Assembly (NCBI GenBank): GCA_964247055.1 | Contig: OZ176051.1 | Location: forward strand, 3,534,001 to 3,598,000 | Origin: Paragordius varius | Lineage: Eukaryota; Nematomorpha | DNA length: 64,000 nt | Direction: 5' to 3' | Shown here: piece after piece, positions 47,903 to 61,324 of the stretch | Layout: each line of letters begins with the position of its first letter | Position numbering within the stretch: the first letter of the stretch is position 1 | Made by a program: the position numbers and the translations under genes | The notes under the pieces: generated by a model | Databases searched by the model: none | Told to the model about the DNA's origin: nothing | What the model saw: the letters and a program-made list of their open reading frames with translations, nothing else

Positions 47903-50900
47903 TAAGGTTACCAGACGTCCCGCCTTTGGTTGGACAGTCCCGCTTTTTCACACTTTGTCCCGCGTCCCGCTACGTTTTCAAAATGTGCCGCTTTTTCATG
48001 ATTATATAAAAAAAAATTTAATACAAATAAATTTTATATCATTAAATATCTTTAAAATCAATATAAATTTAAAATTAAAATTTTTTATTTTTAAATTAAA
48101 AATATTTATTTTTTTTCGAATTTATATGATTATACACTTTCCTTCCTACTAATACTGTCATCATTATCAAAAAGCCAAGTTAATACCACAAATCTTTAGA
48201 TTAAAAGACAAATTGATACCACAAATCGGTACCTTACACGTTTATTCCATAAAATTAAGGTAATATAATATTTATAATACTTATATTTTAGTTTTATTAC
48301 TTGCCAACATTATTCAAATAAATACCACAAATCGGTAGCTTAAAAGACAAATTGATACCACAAATCGGTACCTTACACGTTTATTCCAGAAAATTAAGGT
48401 AATATAATATTTATTATACTAATAGTAGTTTATAAATATGAGCACAAAAAGATGTTGTAAATTCAACAATGAATTAAGTTTTTCCTATTATCAAAAAAAC
48501 GAAGAATGAATCATCTGTTAAATGTCTTATATGCGAGGGGGAATTCACCCTAGCACATGGCAGCAAGCATGATATTACCAAGCATATGGAAACACAGAAA
48601 TATAAAAAATGTTTAGATATGGCGGCATCATCTTACAAAATGAGCCATTTTTTTGAGAGGAATTTCACGCCGTTAATCACAATCATTCCTTTAGATCTAT
48701 AGACTGTACCTCACAGTTTATTCGCACGTTATTCCATAAAAAATTTACATGTGCCGTACAAAGGGTGAAGCCATTGTGTGCAATGTCCTTTCGCCACATG
48801 CATTTTCTGAAATACAAAATTTGCTGAAAATTAATTGCTTATCCCTATACTCTGCTGCATCAAATCACCATGAAACACAATTATTTCCCATTTTAATAAG
48901 ATATTTTGATTCCGAAACCTTTTTATATAAATTAAAAGATAATCTTAATCAAAACATTATTGGCGTTGTGCGTGCAGCGCATATAATACACAACGCTATT
49001 CAAACAGCTGCTGATTTGTTACCCCTAGATGTGGAAAATGTAGTTGTTAAAATATATTTCTTTTTATTACACGGTACGTGTTGAAACGCTTGAATTCTGT
49101 GAAAATGCAGAAGTTCAATATCAAAAAATGCTTGGATATTGTAAAACTCGTTGGTTAGCTTTTATGCCAGGCAAGAATTCTAAAAATGTATGATCCTTCT
49201 TTTTTCACTCTTCAAAAATATGGTCAGAATTCTTACATAATCAAGCTTCTCTCTTTCAAAATGTTATTAAATTTATAGAAGGTGACAAAATTTCGGCAAT
49301 CGTCAATGAAGTTAGTAACCGAAAATTCCAATGTCAAGAACGGTTAGAAAATAATTTGCAATATAATAAATAATTTAGAAAAACAAGGCTTAATAAATAG
49401 CCAAGATATCCTGTGCCATATAAAAATGTTTTATACAAACTTTAATTATTTGGAAGACTGGATGACGCAATTCAATGAAATTGATCATTTTCATTGGATA
49501 ACATTAAAATCAGAATTTAATTTTAGCGATGTTAAAAAATCATTTGATTATATCTGCTCCCAAAAATTCTCAAAAAGTAATCTTTCAGAAAATTATCTTT
49601 TTCTGAAATATCATTAGCTAAAAGATAAATTTATAATGAAAAACTTAAATTATGGACCAAAGAAAAATATACAGTAGAAAATAAATGGTTGGAAATATTT
49701 CATCATTTTGAAGCGAACTATATTACATATAATATTTTAAAAATTGTGGAATTCGCACTATCTTTACCTGGAACCAACGCTGCTACTGAGTGCGTTTTTC
49801 CTACAGTAAATCAGGTGTGGACATCGGAAAAATCAACTTAAATGTTAAAACTTTAAAGACCGTTTTATCTGTCAAATATAATTTGACAAATTCTTGTGAA
49901 GACTTATACAATATTTTGAAAAATGATAACAATCTGCTAAAATGCATTCCCCTAAACAAAAAATCCAAAGAATAAAATATTTTATTTAAAGTTTTTGGGT
50001 TAAAAAACAAACAAAATTACTTAAATATTGTATAAGTCTTCATAATTTGTCAAATTATATTTAAACACATAAAATTGCTTTTATTCAACAATTAAATTTG
50101 ATTCCGTGTCCTTACCTAATTTACTGTAAAAAACGCGTTCAATGCAGTGGTTCAGGTAAAGATAATGCAAATTCTACAATTAAAATATTATTGTATGGAA
50201 CATTATTTGTTTAAAAATAACCATTTCTATCCTACGTATTTTTTTCTGTTGTCCATAATATAAGTTTTCATTCAATATATTTATTTAGTAATGAGACTTC
50301 ATAAAAAAGTGTCATTGTGCACCGTCTTGTCTTCCAAATAATCGTTTCTGTTTGTGTAAAACATTCTTGTTTTTCTGGATGCTTATAATATTGCGATTAG
50401 ATAAAGGTATAAAATTATTTTCTAACCTTTTTTGACTAATTTTGACCTTTGTCCTGAGATAAAAAAATAGGATTCTAGGAGATTATATTTTTATAAATAT
50501 TTCAATCGCTGGCAAAAGAGCCAACTAACAGTTCTACAATATCCAAGGATTTTAACATCCATATTTTCCACATCCAGGGGTAACAAATCAATAGCTGTTT
50601 GAATAGCGTTGTGTATCTGTCAATAATGTTTTGATTAAAATTATTCGCTAAATTGTTAAAAATATTTTTTGTGCCGCTTCTTGCATCACCCAGCGCACTT
50701 TGTGATGATTTCGTCTTTATTTTTTTTCTAGAATATTACAATCACTTCACCCTTTGTTCGTGCACATGTAAATTTATTGAATAAGGTACAAACAACCTGT
50801 GAGGTACTATTTTTTTATATTTATAATGTATTTGTGTTAAAAATAAATAAATGTTACAATAAATTTTTTGTATAAAAATTTTTGGTTGTACCCCTCAATG

Positions 50901-50969
50901 ACCCCCCCACCCCCTTCTCAGATTTGTCCCGCTTTTTCCTTTAAAAAATCTGGTCACCGTAACCATATA
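47903..50969 (+). mobile_element. hAT element with decayed transposase and an internal antisense copy
   Basis: The left end TAAGGTTACCAGACGTCCCG and right end TTTAAAAAATCTGGTCACCG pair as imperfect TIRs, as in the element at 55869. The plus strand at 48430-49980 encodes hAT transposase pieces: SAASNHHETQLFPILIRYFD, NIIGVVRAAHIIHNAIQ, LPLDVENVVVKIYFF and the C-terminal dimerisation block near 49770-49975. Several stops and frame breaks are present, so it is inactive. From about 50027 to 50800 the sequence is a shortened reverse-complement copy of the same coding region, before the normal 3' end at 50880-50969. A ~130-bp tandem repeat lies at 48170-48420. No clean target duplication was found. 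Confidence 0.8.
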
Positions 50970-52350
50970 ATACCGATAAACATTTTAAAGCTATCGGACA
51001 CATTATATATTTATACTCCAAAAAAGTAATGAAAACTAGTAGTTTAGAAGCATAAAAGCATTTCTAGGGCCGCATGCGGCCGGTGATTAATGATTTAAAT
51101 ACTAGTCTTCTAGAGTCTAAAATTTAGATAGCGCCCAAATATAAATTATATAAACAGCGGATAGAATTAATAATTACAAAAAATTCTTTTAAAATAAATG
51201 TATTTAAAAGTTAAAAAAATTATTTTTAACCGAAATCCATGTTTCTTTAAAAATTTGGTGGCAGAAAGTTAGACATAAGAATTTTTTCAATCTAAGATAA
51301 TATTTTTGTAAATGCACCCATAATATGCATTATTTTAAATTGAATGATAACCAAAATTATATACGCTGAATCTAAATTCACTCCAAACAATATTATTCTA
51401 TAATCCTTTAAAGGTTAACTACACCGAAATCATAAACCTTTACGATAGACTCCTCAACACCATAAACAATGTTATCTGATGCACGCGATGTTGAACGGCA
51501 CAAGAAGACATGCATATTAGTAAAATGTTGAAAAATTATTCTATAGAAGTGGGAGCCGAATCCGGTAGAACCTATATTACATGGTTCAGTACAATAGCAA
51601 AAGCGCTCAATTTAAATAAAGAATTAGTAGCTCAAGATTAAAAACACTCTCATGTGTATACCGCTTATCAGTGGCGAATCCCCATTAAAAAGAAATTGAA
51701 TAAATTGTTTTAATATTAAATTTAAAATAACTCTAGGGTAGTATTCAAGTGTTATCAAGATAATAATATATTATTATAAATATAAATTTTTTTTGTTATG
51801 AATTTAAATTCTCGAAATATCTCATATATGTTAAATAATTATGGGATAAATTCCAAAGTATTACTATGTAAAATGTGTTAGGCAATAGTTTAACGCTACA
51901 AAGTTATGAGCTATACTAATATAAATGCAAGTGCGCGATATTTTTAAAATATTTGCTAAATTTTTAAATCGATTTATTTAAAAAACGATATTTTGCAATA
52001 ACCTTTAAGGAATTTAAAACATTTTTATCTAATCCGATTATATTTCCATATGACTCAATGATCACAAAATTGGTTTATCTCAAGATTTAAAATCTAATTG
52101 TTACATATCATGTGGATAATATATTCATAATTTATAATAACACTGTGGTTTTATATAGTGAAAAAAGCAATAATAATTACGATAATTTATTATAAGGGTT
52201 TTCTTTTCATACTATCACGTTTATATAATTGTAAAAGTATTATGTACATATTATATGAGACGACGGGTGTTTAAAAAGATATATGTATGTTTGATACTTT
52301 CTGGCAACAAATAAAATAAATAGAAAACAAAAAATAATTCATAAAGCACA
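50970..52350. other. Intergenic stretch between hAT relic and KH gene
   Basis: Mostly featureless AT-rich sequence. It contains a 14-bp perfect palindrome GGCCGCATGCGGCC at 51068-51081 and, on the plus strand near 51510-51640, a short unrecognised open stretch (EVGAESGRTYITWFS). TTTATT at 52186-52191 is a minus-strand AATAAA, a candidate polyadenylation signal for the KH gene. Confidence 0.45.
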
Positions 52351-55300
52351 TCAAAATTGTCGCATGCCTCCTCCCCGTTTCACTCCACTTCCGCCCATCA
52401 TTATGCTTTTATTTTGGCCTCCATACATATCTCCTCCATCCATCATTCCGCTACCATTCAAACCACCTAATAACAATAATCAATATTTGCATGTAAAGAT
52501 GTTTGGAAACATATAAGCCATAAAAATTGCTGTTATACAATAATGTGCACACTTAATCACATTTTGTTGCACAAAAAGCTACATGTACTATGACATTAAG
52601 ATAACTGTATAACCCGTAACAAATGGTGTAATAAAATGGAAGATGATTTTATGAACAATAAAACGTACATAAAACACTTATTTATTACAAAATGTAAAGG
52701 GTAACATATATTAAAAATGCAAAAAATCATACCCATAGGATGCATGTATTCACCATACCTAAATTAATATAATATTTTAAGTCTGTAAATATTACAACAC
52801 ATTTTTAACAAATTATTATTTTTTGCATTAAATCCATTATTGTTATAATATGTAAAAAATTACGGATTGTTTGACATCATTTGGGGTTTAGGCATTCCAA
52901 AACTTCCAGGTGTACTAGCTCCAAAAGAATTCATTCCACCTATTCATTGATTAAAATGAGTATATGCTTATAATAATAAATAAATCGTATATTTCAATAC
53001 CTGTCATGCCAGGTGCTGGAGTATTGTACATACCACCATTATTGAATGACTAAAATATAAAGTATAAATTTAATAAAGGCAAAAATAATGAAGTTTTCCC
53101 GAAATTTTTTACAAAAGCGGCAATGTTAGAAAATTTAATTAATCATCTAAATTTTTTTCAATTCTGTTCATTATAATATAGTGAAGAAAAAGTAAATTAA
53201 ACTATTCTTTATTTTAAAAGGTAAATATTGAGCTGAGCGCGTTTTATTGATAAGGTTAATTAAATTAAGGTAAATAGATGAGGGTGAAACTGTTGCTTAT
53301 CCAAAATAACTATAAACGAAATCAGTAGTAATGTCACCTAAATAGTTAGGCATATCTAATTATTACAACCAATAAACAGTTTTTAGGATTTTATTTTAAA
53401 GCAAAAGTTTTTAAACGTTCTTGACCGGTCAAAAGATGTTAACCGCTCTGATCTAAATTCGTCAAAAAATATTTTATTAATAAATTAAATTTAATATCAA
53501 TAATTAAAAAATGATTTTTCCTACATTGTTAAAATCGTCAGAGACTAGACCGCCCACAACGCTTTGGGGGTAAGCCGTAGAAGCGGCCCCATAATTGTGA
53601 TTAGGAGTCATGAAATTACCAGTAGGGGGAGCGACTACTGGGCTATTAAACCTATTAGCGCCGCCCATAGGACCAGCTCCTCCACCCATTTTAAAATTTG
53701 GTGTGTTGGATGCGGATGATGCACCTCGCCTAAATATTAATTTGATAAATTTTTAAATTACTTGTTTGAAAAAAAAGGATAATTGATGTATAAAAGTAGT
53801 TAGGTATGAGATTATAGGTTAGGTTTTACTCTATATCTCTTTTTTTGAAGGAATTTACATTAATTTCTAAAATGTTTGTTTTTCAGGAAAAAATATATTT
53901 TTAATTACAATGTTATTGCTTGGGTTTATTCATTATATTTTTATTTTTTTCTAAATTTTTATTTAGTGTTTAAAAAAAGTTTAGGTCGGGTGCATCACAA
54001 TTTTAATAATTCTTTTATGTCATTGTATCTTGTGTGCCATTTTAGATTATCATTGTTTTGTTATTTCATTTTCATTTGATTACCTAAAAATGAGGTGTAA
54101 AATTTTAAATATTTATGGTTGTTTATGGAAATTTAATTTTAAAAATTAAGTTACCTTTGGGAAATATTGTCCAGTTTTGTTCATTTTTAAACATTTTGAA
54201 TAATTTTATAGAGGCTATGTAGACATACAGGTTTGTTATAAAAACATTTACCTACATGCTAAAATGCAATTAATTAATTTTATAAATTAATTCTAAAAGA
54301 ATATAAATATGTTAAATATTAATTTTGAAAAATTGACATAGTAAAAATTTCGAACAATCGATGGAATATTGAAGAGGTGGAGAAAATATATTATCATTTT
54401 AACCACGAGTGGTAGCAGAGCGCCATACAAAAAATGTATATAAAATAACTGAATTATGATTTTTTGGGGTTTTGATACAATTTATGAATAGAGCAAAGTA
54501 AGAATATCAATTTCAGAAAAACGGCAAACTTTATATAAACCGGAAGAATAGGATCGAAAAAACTATTGCATTTGATCCAATGCAATCCAAAATGAAAATA
54601 TTGTTATTGAGTAAACACCAACAGAGAAAAAAAGTTTTGGTCGACAAAAAAAACAAGATTTCAAAACCAAACAAAACAATGATGAGCCAAATAAAGGTAA
54701 AACATATTACATTCTTTTTCCAGGTCCTCCTTTCATAGGTCCCCCACCTCCGGACCAACGGGAATTGGCACCACCACCCCGATTTCCTTTAAATCCCATT
54801 GGAGTTCCGCCTTGTTGCATCATATTGAGTTCTTCAAATTGAGCATTTCTCAACTCGTCATCGTCTTGCTATAAAATTATACATCAATTATAAAATAGGG
54901 TGAAAAAGAACATAACCAATTAATTTTAACTTACCGCATAGAGAAAAGGTTTAACGGCAAAAAGGGCCATTGCGAGTCTTCGGTGAGCCTCGGCTGGAGG
55001 GGCAAATGCTTCGATATAAACATGGAGATCGTGTTTAAAGTGATCATATTTTGGATCACCGCTAGCAACTAACTTTTCCTCCTAAAATAACATGTCAAAT
55101 AAATTCGGCGCATTGAAACTAAAAAATTTTAACGTTTCTTTTTTATCTTATTTATGTAGTCAAATTTCTGGAGTGTTAAGGTAAATAATACTCAACACGT
55201 GGCAAAATTGACAAAAATAAATAATTACATACCTCTTGTTGCCTAACTGATCCTTTTCCTAAAATTGATATTCGGCAGCCAGTTTGTTCTTGCAGTCGTT

Positions 55301-55604
55301 TAAGGGTATTTCCTTTGGGTCCTAAAAGTTTTCCAACAAAATTATACTTTACAATTAAAAAGGAAAAAAACTTTTGGGAATTCTTTTACTGGTATGGCTA
55401 CTCGTTCACGCAGCTTTATCGATTTATCTTTGAACAGGTCTAAAAAATGAACCTCTTCTTCAGGTCTACCATGTAAAACATGATCAATTTCTTAAAAATT
55501 ATATTAAATAAACCTCTGTCTATTAATGCTATTGTTTTAGGTAAATCTCTGGAAACATTAGATTTTTCTTCTTTTAATTCACGGAAGTAATCGGTTTCAG
55601 CCAT
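52351..55604 (-). CDS. STAR/KH RNA-binding protein, KHDRBS (Sam68)-like, 10 exons, 366 aa
   Basis: Exons: 55514-55604, 55372-55490, 55233-55346, 54935-55081, 54711-54868, 53525-53729, 53001-53049, 52864-52939, 52733-52758, 52351-52466; all phases agree (1101 nt). The product is a STAR-type RNA-binding protein, a class that regulates splicing and RNA handling in the nucleus. Residues 30-70 form the Qua1-like region ([20 protein letters not shown]). The KH domain starts at [20 protein letters not shown] with the GPKG loop at 79-82, then [37 protein letters not shown] and a Qua2-like end. Residues ~175-366 are Gly/Met/Asn-rich and low complexity. Start: [15 protein letters not shown]. Odd: introns 1 and 2 are 23 and 25 nt, and exon 9 is 26 nt. 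The closest relatives I recall are the KHDRBS and fly qkr58E proteins; which of them is orthologous is open. Confidence 0.9.
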
Positions 55605-55868
55605 GTTGGTTTGGGTGCAATTGAACTAACAATTGAATGAAATGTGTTAATTCACTGATAGGCGCTTATATTTTAAGATTATTATAAAAACTTAGGGAAG
55701 GTTGTGTTTTAGTCTTTTACCAAAGTGTCCAGCAATAAATTTTGAAATCTTTTTGAAAAAGGTATTCATATAAAATTTGGATTTAAAAATTAATCGTCAA
55801 AACGATATGATATTATATATAACTAATCAAACAACAATCAATGGCAATTAAATAATATCGAATATAAC
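55605..55868. other. KH gene 5' flank
   Basis: The promoter of the minus-strand KH gene should lie here, squeezed into about 260 bases before a hAT element. No motif is identified. Confidence 0.35.
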
Positions 55869-58168
55869 TAAGGTGACCAGAATTTTGAAGGAAAAGGCGG
55901 GACAAATCTGAAGGGGGGGGGGGGGGTTCGACCCAAAAAATTTTATACAAAAAATTTATTGTAATATTTATTTATTAACACAAATAGATTATAAATATAA
56001 AAAAATATTTTGTTCTTTGGTGTATATTTTTTATTTAAATGAATGCTTTTTAGCAGATTGTCATCATTTTTAAAATATTGTATAAGTCTACACAAGAATT
56101 TGTCAAATTATATTTGACAGATAAAATGGCGTTCAAAGTTTTAACATTAAAATTTGATTTTTCCGATGTCCACACCTGATTTACTGTGGAAATAAAGCGC
56201 TCAGTAGCAGCGTCCAGGTAAAGATAGTACAAATACAATTTTAAAATATTATTGTATGGAACATAGTTTGTTTCAAAATAATGTAATATTTCTAACCAGT
56301 TTTTTCTACTGTATTTTTTTTTGTTGTCCATAAAGGTTTTCACTATTAATATATTTTTTAATTAATGATACTTCGGGATACTTTTTGGGACTTTTTGGGA
56401 GATGCAGATGTAATCAAATGATTTTTCAACATCAACCAATTAAATTCTGGTTTTAATGCTATCTAATGAAAATGATTAATTTCATTGAATTGTACAGTAG
56501 TCTTCCAAATAATCTTTACAGTTTGTATAATATATATTTATATGGTACAGGGTATCTTGACGATAATTTTTTATAATATTGCGGATAGTTAATGGTATAA
56601 AATTATATTCTACCTTTCTTGAAATTGAAATTTTTAATTAATACCTTCATTGCTACTTCGATTGCCGAAATTTTGTCACTTTCTATCAATTTAATAACAT
56701 TTTGAAAAAGAGAGATTATGTAGAAACTCTAACCATTATGAAGAATCACTTTCAAAAAAGTTTTCCAGGGTTGTAGGACATTTGTCCTGTGATAAAAAAA
56801 GGATTTTAAATAATCATCATTTAAAATTCTTTCGATATCTGGCAGAAGAGCTAACCAACGAGTTTTACAATATCCCAGCATTTTTTGATATTGAACCTCT
56901 ACATTTTCACACTTAAGCGTTTCAACGCGTACCGTGTATATATATAAAAAGGGAATATATTATAACAACTACATTTTCCACATCTAAGGGTAACAAATCA
57001 GCAGTTGTTTGAATATATTTTATGCGCTGCACATCCAACGCCAATAGTGTTTCGATTAAGATTATCTGCTAATTTATGATAAATATTTTTGTTTCCCTCC
57101 TTGCTTTTCCTCCGAAGTTCGTATTAGTGTTGTCAGCTCAATATGCGATGATTTTGTCTTTTAAATTATTATTTTTTAGAATATTCATTATTGAAGTAAA
57201 TATGTCGTTTTCACCGGGTAGAGAAATAAAATCTAAAATGTTAATTTTTACTCCGGTTTCTGGATCAAAATTATTAAAGTGTGAAATAATCTAGTTTCCT
57301 TGTGAAATGCATCAGAGTATAGCAAAATTAATTTTTAGCAAATCTTTTTGTATTTCAGAAAATGCATATGGCGAATGGACATGGCATACAATAGATTCAG
57401 CCACGGACACATGTAATTTTTTATTGAATATACGAATAAACAGTGAGGTACAATCCATAGACCTAAATGAATGATTTTATTAACGGCGTGAAAAGATAAA
57501 ACGCTCTCGGCTAATGCCAAATTCTTTTCTTCCTCTCCAAAAGGGGTCTTTCAGTGAAAATCGCTCATTTTGTAAGATGATGCCGCCATATCTTAACATT
57601 TATTATGTTTTTGTGTTTTATGCTTTGTAATATCATGCTTGCCGCCATATGCTAGAGTGAATTCCCCCTATAAAGAACATTTAACAAAGGATTTATTCTT
57701 GGTTTTTTTGTAAAAGGAAATTCTTTCATTAATTCATCGTTGAATTTACAACCTCTTGTACACATATTTTTAAACTAATATTAGGATAAAAAATATTATA
57801 CTTCAATTTTATAAGTAAACGTATAAGCTACCGTTTGTGGTATTAATTTGTCTTTTTGATAATGTTGGCAGTAGGAGTAGGAAGCAAAGTGTATAATCAT
57901 ATGATATAAATTCGAAAAAAATAATTATTTTTTATTTAAAAATAAAAAATGTTAATTTGAAATTGATATATATATTTTAAAGATAACTAATGATAAAATA
58001 TTTAAACGGATAAAAAAATAATTTTTTTATTAAAAATTTAAATGTATTAAAAAAAATTTTTTTTATATAACCGTGAAAAAGCGGGACATTTCAAAAACGT
58101 AGCCGGACGCGGGACAAAGTGTCAAAAAGCGGGACTGTTCCGCCAAAAGCGGGAGTCTGGTCACCTTA
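55869..58168 (-). mobile_element. hAT element with 8-bp target duplication, decayed transposase
   Basis: The ends are TAAGGTGACCAGA and its perfect inverse TCTGGTCACCTTA, flanked by the 8-bp duplication AATATAAC (55861-55868 and 58169-58176). The minus strand carries transposase pieces: NTIGVGCAAH near 57035, YIYTVRVETLK near 56930, EVQYQKMLGYCKTRWLALLP near 56870 and the C-terminal block at 56050-56250. Many stops and frame breaks make it inactive. It belongs to the same family as the element at 47903. A run of about 15 G lies near 55907. Confidence 0.88.
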
Positions 58169-58176
58169 AATATAAC

Positions 58177-58798
58177 CTTGAGCTTTGAAATTTTCGGAAC
58201 TCTTGAAAAAACAAATTATCACTTCATAACCTCTTAATGTAGTTTAATATCACAGGGATTGGAATTTGTATACCCTAAAAAGTATTAAAGGCATTAGGCC
58301 AAATACATAAATATGATTTAGGTTTTAAGGGGCATAAATTCTCTTTTTAAAAATCTAAATTTGTAAAAAATTATCATCTCAAATTTTTTCGCCGCCATTC
58401 TTTTTCGTATTTTTTTAATCGCTAATACAATCCGTAAATTAAGATGTATTGCGGTTAAAAAACAAAAATATCAAACTTTAGTAAGCTTTACGGTTACATT
58501 TTACTAGCTAAAACCTGATATTTAATATTTTAAAATCAACATTATAGTTTTTAATCCTGTTTTGGAACTGTTCGATATTTAGACTCTGGAATGAACTGTG
58601 TAAAATATAATTTATACAGGAGAACATGTTTCAATATATTTTAACTAAAATAACTTTTAAAACAGTAGGTTTTTTACAAGATCGGGATAAAATTTCATGA
58701 AGTGTTAGAGCGCATTATATAAAAAAAATTGTAAAAAATTCCCCATATAATGCCTCCTTTTAGGTTTTTGAATCCGAACATAAATTTTTTTATCTGTT
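58177..58798. other. Intergenic stretch, nothing recognised
   Basis: AT-rich, no gene and no clear repeat ends. Confidence 0.45.
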
Positions 58799-61253
58799 AA
58801 CACTTGGATACAACATATTCATTTTAGTCCTTCGACTCAAATTGGGGTAAAATACCCCAGGCCTGTTTAAAATTAAATTCATTAGAAAATATGAAAGGAT
58901 TCAAAATCATGGAAAAATTCACTTATATAACATTAATAAACCGAAATATATAAAAAAATCTTTTCAAAAATACTTGATATTACTTATTTTCAGCTAAAAC
59001 CGAAAGGTTAAAATTTAGTCAATTAAAAAATAATACAAAATAACCCGCCTTTCTATTTCTATCAATGTTAAATGTAATTTAAATAAAAAAACGCTTAAAT
59101 TCTACCCTTAAAATTAAATGAGGACGATATTTTGCAAAGATTTTGTAAAATAAAAATGGCGTCGAAGTAATTCGACATGCTTCGACATGGAACTTTTTTT
59201 TCTAAACAAAATTTTATTTAGATATTTGGGCATATTTATATTTTTATTAGAGAGGCATAAATTTAAATTGGAACTGTTTCCTTTTATAGTTTTTAAATTT
59301 AATCTCGGGTATTTAGATACCCGAAATTGAATCGAAGTGTTGAAAACTTGGATACACATTCATTTCGATCCTTCTATTCAAGGGTCTTTCTTATACCCCA
59401 GGCTTTTAAAATCAAAGATTTTTTAAAATATGAAACAAATTAAAACAATTGCAATATATTGCTTTTATATAACCTTGATGCACGAAAATATAAAAAAGAT
59501 TTATTTAACACTAGGATCCAATATTCATTTCCGTCCTTTGATTCAAATTGAGATAGTTAGGTATCCCATACTTGTTTAAAATTAAATATTTCAAAAAATA
59601 AGAAATTATTTGAAACCATAGCAAAAGTTTACACTTATATAACATTAATGAACCGAATTATAAAAATTAAAATAATCGATATTAATCATTCAGGGGTGAA
59701 AGCCAAAGGTAAATTTTTCAACCTATATTTTTGCATAAGATAAATATAATATAATGTAAAATTACCACATTTTATGTTTATATTAATGTTAATGTGATTT
59801 TAATAAAAAAAGTAAACTTAATTTTAGGCCTAGAATCAAAAAATACGACATGATATTTGCTAAAATGTTGCAATATAAAAATGGCCACCATGTTATTTGA
59901 TACGAAACATTTTTTTAAACTAAAATCTATTAATATATTTTGGCTTATTTATGATAATTTTTTTTAGATAGAATCATAAATTTGAATTAAAAAACCGTTT
60001 ATTTCAGTAGTTTTTAAAATTATCAACTTAAATATTGTCTAGGGTTTTTAGCCCGAATTTGAATCGAAGTCAAAAAAACTTGATGTTATTTACTTTGTGG
60101 ATAACCTCAGGGTAAAAATTTAGTCAACAATATATGTGTGCACTAGCTAAATATGAAAATAATGCAAAACCACTTCTTTTCATATGGATGTTAGATGTTA
60201 TTTAGATAAATAATTATTGATTTTATAATCAAATAAACATTATTTTGCCAAAATGTTGTAAAATAATAATGGCGTCGAAGTACTCTATGGAACTTTTTAT
60301 TATAATAGAATCATAAATTTAAATTGGAGCCGTTTCTTTAGGTAGTTTCTTAACACTTCTCGATTCCAATTGGGTAATCTAAACGGTAGTTTAAAAACCA
60401 AAAGAAACGATCCCAAACTTGTTTCTATCCTAATAAAAATTATATAAACCGAGCCTAAATAAAGTTTATTAAAAAAAGTTGTACATCAAACTAATTCGAC
60501 GCCCTTATACAACATTTTTGCGAAAATCGTGTTTATTTAATTTGAAAGGTGAAATTAAAGATAATTTTTTATTTAAATATCATCTTACATTAATAGAGAG
60601 AGAATAAATGGCTTATTTTGTATTATTTTGAATTTAGCTAATGCATACATACCATGTTGACAAAATCTTTACCTTTGAGTTTTTACCTTAACACCTGGAT
60701 ACAACACATCCATTTCAGTCCTTCGATTCAAATTGAGGTAGGATACCCCATGTTTAAAATTAAATCATTCAAAAAATATGGAATAGATTGAAACCATTGC
60801 AAAAATTTCACTTTTATAACATAAATGAGTTAAAATATATAAAAAATTTCATTCAAAAATACTTGATATTACTTATTTTTAGGTGAAACCTCAAGGTAAA
60901 AATTCAGTCAACATGACATGTTTGCACAAGTTAAATTAAAAAATAAAACAAAATAAACCACTTTTTCGGTTTCTATCAATGTTAGATGTAATTTAAATGA
61001 AAATTTAGCATTTATCATAAAAATAATATAAACACCCTATTTTGCAAAAATGTTAAAAAATAAAAATGGCGTCAAAGTAGTTTGATATAGTACTCATTCA
61101 AAACTAAATTTTATATAGATATTTCGGTTTATATATATATTTTTTATTAGGATAGGAGCATAAATTTAAATTGGGACCGTTTATTACAGTAGTTTTTTAA
61201 AAATTTAATTTAAATATAGTCTATTTAGATACCCCAAATTGAATTGAAGTGTG
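58799..61253 (+). mobile_element. Cluster of head-to-tail MITE family A copies
   Basis: Family starts (AACACTTGGATACAACATAT type) lie at 58799, 59342, 59506 and 60689. Matching far ends (TACCCGAAATTGAATCGAAG type) lie at about 59310-59341, 60043-60072 and 61225-61253. At least three near-complete copies of ~550 bp and two partial ones share an internal order (ATTAATAAACCGAAATATAT, then CTTGATATTACTTATTTT, then AAAAATGGCGTCGAAGTA). They are non-coding and their ends form imperfect inverted repeats. Confidence 0.7.
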
Positions 61254-61324
61254 AAAATAAGTAATATCAAATATTTTTAAATGAATGATCTTAAAAAACA
61301 CAATATTTATATTATGAATTTGGA

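Noticed and set aside
51510-51710. Short plus-strand open stretch EVGAESGRTYITWFS as an exon
   Set aside because: It is interrupted by a stop after about 45 residues, I know no family for it, and no convincing splice sites frame it.
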